A DNA stretch of 64,000 nt from Xenorhabdus nematophila ATCC 19061. GTDB lineage: Bacteria; Pseudomonadota; Gammaproteobacteria; Enterobacterales; Enterobacteriaceae. The number at the start of each line of letters is the position of its first letter. Position 1 is the stretch's first letter. Location of the stretch: assembly GCF_000252955.1 (NCBI RefSeq), contig NC_014228.1, positions 3,325,232 to 3,389,231 on the forward strand, in the 5' to 3' direction. Shown here in pieces: positions 61,652 to 64,000 of this stretch. A program made the position numbers and the translations under genes. The notes under the pieces are model-generated. The model worked only from the letters and a program-made list of their open reading frames with translations. It did not search any database and had not been told where the DNA came from.

Positions 61652-62192
61652 GTGTTTAGCCTGACGGTGACATGGTAACGATTCGGTATCGTTACTAAGC
61701 TGATGTAATGCAGAGAACTTATGCCAGATTTGCGATGGCATCTTACCTCGTTATAACAGGATTAGGAAGATGATAGCCTCACTGTGAATGGATTGTTGCA
61801 AAAGAATTTCATGGTAGTGAAAATTTAGATAATTTATCTCTTTCTGCGAGCCCGCATGAATTCTAACGACTTTAAATGGAAATACTTCGTGCCGACGATT
61901 ACTTGCTCCTTTTCCATTTAAAATACCTTGCCATAGGTAAAACGATATTATTGTTTCCATCTTCCTGATTTTTGTTGCGGATGGCAAGCGAACAAATAAT
62001 AAAAACATAAATGGGTTAGTTCCAATGGCCCGAACGGCTCGCTATGTGAAATGAATCATGTGAAATGAATATTGACAGCCTGCCTCCTGACTAACCCCAA
62101 AGCCCATTGCCTTCCAGGCATTATTTTTGTCCCAAAAATGAATTACCCATTGACCTGATGATGCCTGTTTATTAGCGTAGTCAGACTTATCG
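61652..62192. other. Non-coding stretch at the right border of the cluster
   Basis: 540 bp with no gene I can support. A short reading MNSNDFKWKYFVPTIT at 61858 onward vaguely recalls the start of an IS6-type transposase, but the frame stops soon after and I give it low weight. The stretch may be the junction at which the cluster was inserted in the ICE. Confidence 0.35.
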
Positions 62193-62427
62193 ATGATCCG
62201 GTCGCTTGTGAGGATCACCTTCGGGCAGCGACAGTAACACTCCTGTAGCCTGCAAGGGAGTACACCATCGTGTGGTACATCTGCACACCTTTGGAAGCAG
62301 ATATCATCAGTCTGATGATGATGAAGGTTGTTTAATCTTATCCATTATGGCCAACCGGCCAGTCACCCAACGGGGAACACGTTTCCCATTGGGTCGGTGT
62401 TCTCCGTTTTTTATTCAGGAGAATACC
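62193..62427 (+). promoter_or_regulatory. Structured leader with terminator/antiterminator, copy C
   Basis: It begins with GGTCGCTTGTGAGGATCACCT and two stems: CTCC/GGAG (62240-62243 with 62257-62260) and ATCTGC/GCAGAT (62279-62284 with 62297-62302). Near the gene, ACGGGGAACAC (62370-62380) pairs with GTGTTCTCCGT (62397-62407) and is followed by TTTTTTATT, a strong terminator only 15-20 bases before the start. An alternative stem uses GGGGAA with TTTCCC plus CCCAA with TTGGG (62366-62393) and would prevent it. This is the layout of an attenuator. The arrangement is shared with copy A. Confidence 0.65.
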
Positions 62428-62877
62428 ATGCAACAAAATATACCCCCGACCACGGTGCACACTGCGCTCGTGTCTGAACATTCCTCTTTTGCTGACCTTT
62501 TTCCGCAAACCAGTTCACTGGAGTGGATGCTGTTGGAGCACACGTTCGTTAAAGCTGCCGCTGTGCTATGTGAAAACTACCGGCGTGATCGGTGGCAGTG
62601 CCGAAAGGTGTCAGATACCGTTGCTTATGTCGTACCAACACGGTCGGATGCCTATGTTGTCAACGTCAAGACGACGGGCTTTAACGGCGAAGTCTCCGCT
62701 GATACGTTCGGGTTGATGGTGACCCTGACCGTATTCGGTTATCTGGCCGCACTCATGAAGCAAGGCGAGTATGCTGAGCAGTTTTGTGACCTGCGGGAAT
62801 ATGCGGCGTTGCAGCACCCCCAGGCTCAGTGCATTCGGGCGGCTTTGGGCTTAAAGGGAGGCTGTGATGCCAAATAA
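62428..62877 (+). CDS. ArdB/KlcA-like antirestriction protein 1
   Basis: 149 residues from ATG 62428-62430 with CAGGAG upstream. The KlcA/ArdB pattern is visible: FADLFPQTSSLEWMLLEHTFVKAAAVLCENYRRDRWQCRKVSDTVAYVVPTRSDAYVVNVKTTGFNGEVSADTFGLMVTLTVFGYLAA, then FCDLREYAALQHPQAQCIRAAL. ArdB/KlcA proteins protect incoming conjugative DNA from type I restriction. It overlaps the next gene by 11 bases. The preceding leader suggests that expression is conditional. Confidence 0.82.
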   Translation: MQQNIPPTTVHTALVSEHSSFADLFPQTSSLEWMLLEHTFVKAAAVLCENYRRDRWQCRKVSDTVAYVVPTRSDAYVVNVKTTGFNGEVSADTFGLMVTLTVFGYLAALMKQGEYAEQFCDLREYAALQHPQAQCIRAALGLKGGCDAK

Positions 62878-63328
62878 TGAACACATTATGCTGGACAGTC
62901 TTGCTCTGTCGGCCGTATTTCCCGACAAGACCCCATTGGAACGGTTGTTTCTGGGGTTCCTGCTGGCCAATACCGCGTCAACATTATGCGGCGTTCACCA
63001 GCCTGAACAGTGGACAAGCCGAGAAGTGTCTGAGTCACTGATCTATCTGGTGCCGATGCGGGCAGAAACCTATTCGGTTTACCTGCCGGACACACAATTA
63101 ACGGTGACGCTCTCCGCTGATGCCTTCGGACTGGCGGTTACCTCAATCGTATTAGCCCGTGTTGCGGTGCTGGATGAACCGAATGAGGAAGCGTATCGGT
63201 TTTGTGCATTGCAGGAGTACGCGCAGCAGCACCCGGAAAACGACCTGATAAGAGCCGTTATGACACTGAAGCCTGAAGAAGCGGGTATCAGCCCGTCGTG
63301 GCTCTATAACAACAATAATCATCACTGA
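62867..63328 (+). CDS. ArdB/KlcA-like antirestriction protein 2
   Basis: 153 residues, starting at the ATG 62867-62869. Same fold as its neighbour: LSAVFPDKTPLERLFLGFLLANTASTLCGVHQPEQWTSREVSESLIYLVPMRAETYSVYLPDTQLTVTLSADAFGLAVTSIVLARVA, then FCALQEYAQQHPENDLIRAVM. It is clearly a diverged duplicate. It has a longer C-terminus (GISPSWLYNNNNHH) that looks unusual. Two tandem copies could counter different restriction enzymes. Confidence 0.8.
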   Translation: MPNNEHIMLDSLALSAVFPDKTPLERLFLGFLLANTASTLCGVHQPEQWTSREVSESLIYLVPMRAETYSVYLPDTQLTVTLSADAFGLAVTSIVLARVAVLDEPNEEAYRFCALQEYAQQHPENDLIRAVMTLKPEEAGISPSWLYNNNNHH

Positions 63329-63384
63329 CGTTATCAGCACATGAGGCTGTTAACGCTTTTCTTAAGCGCCTGACCAGGGGAGCA

Positions 63385-63420
63385 AAAACACCTTCCCGGC
63401 CTCGGGCGGGTGTTTTCTTT
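63385..63420 (+). terminator. Terminator between antirestriction genes and the last gene
   Basis: AAAACACC (63385-63392) pairs with GGTGTTTT (63409-63416), with an inner CCCG/CGGG stem, followed by CTTTATTT. Confidence 0.85.
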
Positions 63421-63448
63421 ATTTAACGTGAAATCAAGGAACACCATC

Positions 63449-64000
63449 ATGAACCCTATTTTTTTACCGGCACCGGATGATGCCGACACCGCATTACATG
63501 AGGCATTGTTTACCGCCCAGGTAACCGGTTTGAGACAACATCCCAAAGTGTCACACTCATTGCTGACAGATACCCTGACGATAGGGGAAGCCGCCGCCAT
63601 TACAGAGGTAGTACAACGTCTGAAGGTCATTCACATTTTGGGGGACTGGCCGGCACCGGAGACGTTATCCGGCCAGTATGAGCGGGCTTTTTTTCCATTG
63701 ACCGTCATGATTGTTGATGCGCAGGACAGAAAAGTGCTCGGCGGTCGGTTTGATGACGAAATTGTCTGGGCGCAGCCGGTTACGCTCACGTCGGAACGTT
63801 TGTCACTGAAACGACAGCAACAGCGATTATGTCAGGCCGCGATGCTTGAACAGAGCTGGCAGAATGCGCCGGCGGCCCGTGCGTTATGGCATCAGGCGCA
63901 TTTATTGTCACTGCATCGGGTTTCATCCCGTTATCAGCAGTGCAGTGAAGTGCAGGATATCCTTCGGCACGGTGTATCCGTCAGTATTCAGGAGGCTGCG
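63449..64000 (+). CDS. Unknown ICE gene, cut by the window end
   Basis: Starts at ATG 63449-63451 with AAGGAACACC upstream and stays open to base 64000 (184 codons seen). The protein begins MNPIFLPAPDDADTALHEALFTAQV and continues with LTIGEAAAITEVVQRLKVIHILGDWPAPETLSGQYERAFFPLTVMI. I do not recognise a domain. Codon use and GC are like the ICE backbone genes, so it is probably part of the same antirestriction/accessory operon. Confidence 0.7.
   Translation, partial: MNPIFLPAPDDADTALHEALFTAQVTGLRQHPKVSHSLLTDTLTIGEAAAITEVVQRLKVIHILGDWPAPETLSGQYERAFFPLTVMIVDAQDRKVLGGRFDDEIVWAQPVTLTSERLSLKRQQQRLCQAAMLEQSWQNAPAARALWHQAHLLSLHRVSSRYQQCSEVQDILRHGVSVSIQEAA

Noticed and set aside
61751..62008. An 85-codon minus-strand frame right of the TauE gene
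   Set aside because: No ribosome site, no similarity, low-complexity AT-rich composition.

Overview
The window looks like a chromosomal stretch of a gammaproteobacterium of the Morganellaceae, most likely Xenorhabdus or Photorhabdus. I infer this from the mix of a PFGI-1/SPI-7 type integrating conjugative element (ICE), IS630/IS982/IS1 copies, large VgrG/PAAR-Rhs loci and a small-molecule gene cluster; no taxonomic marker gene is present. Nearly everything here is accessory DNA, nested in layers.

Layer 1, the ICE backbone. A parB-type gene runs in from the left edge. It is cut once by an IS630 element (440-1346) and again by a 17-kb island, so its C-terminal part reappears at 18514-19110. 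Then come the usual ICE replication genes: DUF2857, a small ORF, STY4528 family, five 107-bp repeats with palindromes, TIGR03761, topB, STY4534 family and ssb (19191-26511). The conjugation block has shrunk to its last genes (TIGR03757, TIGR03756, TIGR03755/PFL_4711, a small membrane protein, and a TraG_N-like gene with an in-frame amber codon; 39702-44321). The right end (62193-64000) carries two tandem ArdB/KlcA-like antirestriction genes and a truncated gene, preceded by a structured leader whose hairpin elements also occur at 24.8 kb and 45.5 kb.

Layer 2, the island inside parB (about 1640-18512). It has a P4-type integrase, AlpA, Icd-like and YlcI-like small proteins and a P4-alpha-like primase/helicase. 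It also has a complete HK97-type head module (major capsid protein, protease, portal, two connectors, HNH, TerS, TerL) but no tail or lysis genes. This is the gene content of a capsid-forming phage-inducible chromosomal island (cf-PICI), a phage satellite. Its cargo is a very AT-rich SIR2-domain protein (probable antiphage defence) at one end, and an extended Hcp + DUF6402 + DUF6201 set (type VI secretion effector type) between primase and capsid.

Layer 3, between ssb and the conjugation remnant (26.6-39.3 kb). An Abi_2/HEPN gene with an upstream terminator-like small RNA candidate has lost its C-terminus to an IS1-family element. Beyond it is a set of displaced Rhs toxin tips: a duplicated AHH nuclease/Imm pair, with one copy destroyed by IS982 and point lesions. 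Then comes a T6SS VgrG - EagR chaperone - PAAR/Rhs(LHH nuclease) - SUKH immunity operon, whose rhs is split by a frameshift.

Layer 4, a gene cluster at 48.2-61.7 kb flanked on the left by IS630 debris. It encodes an ATP-grasp ligase, MFS exporter, sulfotransferase, two tiny proteins, an SGNH protein, an O-carbamoyltransferase, and a large protein that may be a haem-oxygenase-like iron enzyme. It carries its own sulfate activation genes (CysD with an unusual N-terminal extension, CysN-CysC fusion), a decayed CysQ and a TauE/SafE exporter. Several genes resemble the tailoring part of the saxitoxin pathway (SxtI, SxtK, SxtL, SxtN), but no saxitoxin core genes are visible. I infer a sulfated, carbamoylated small molecule whose identity I cannot name.
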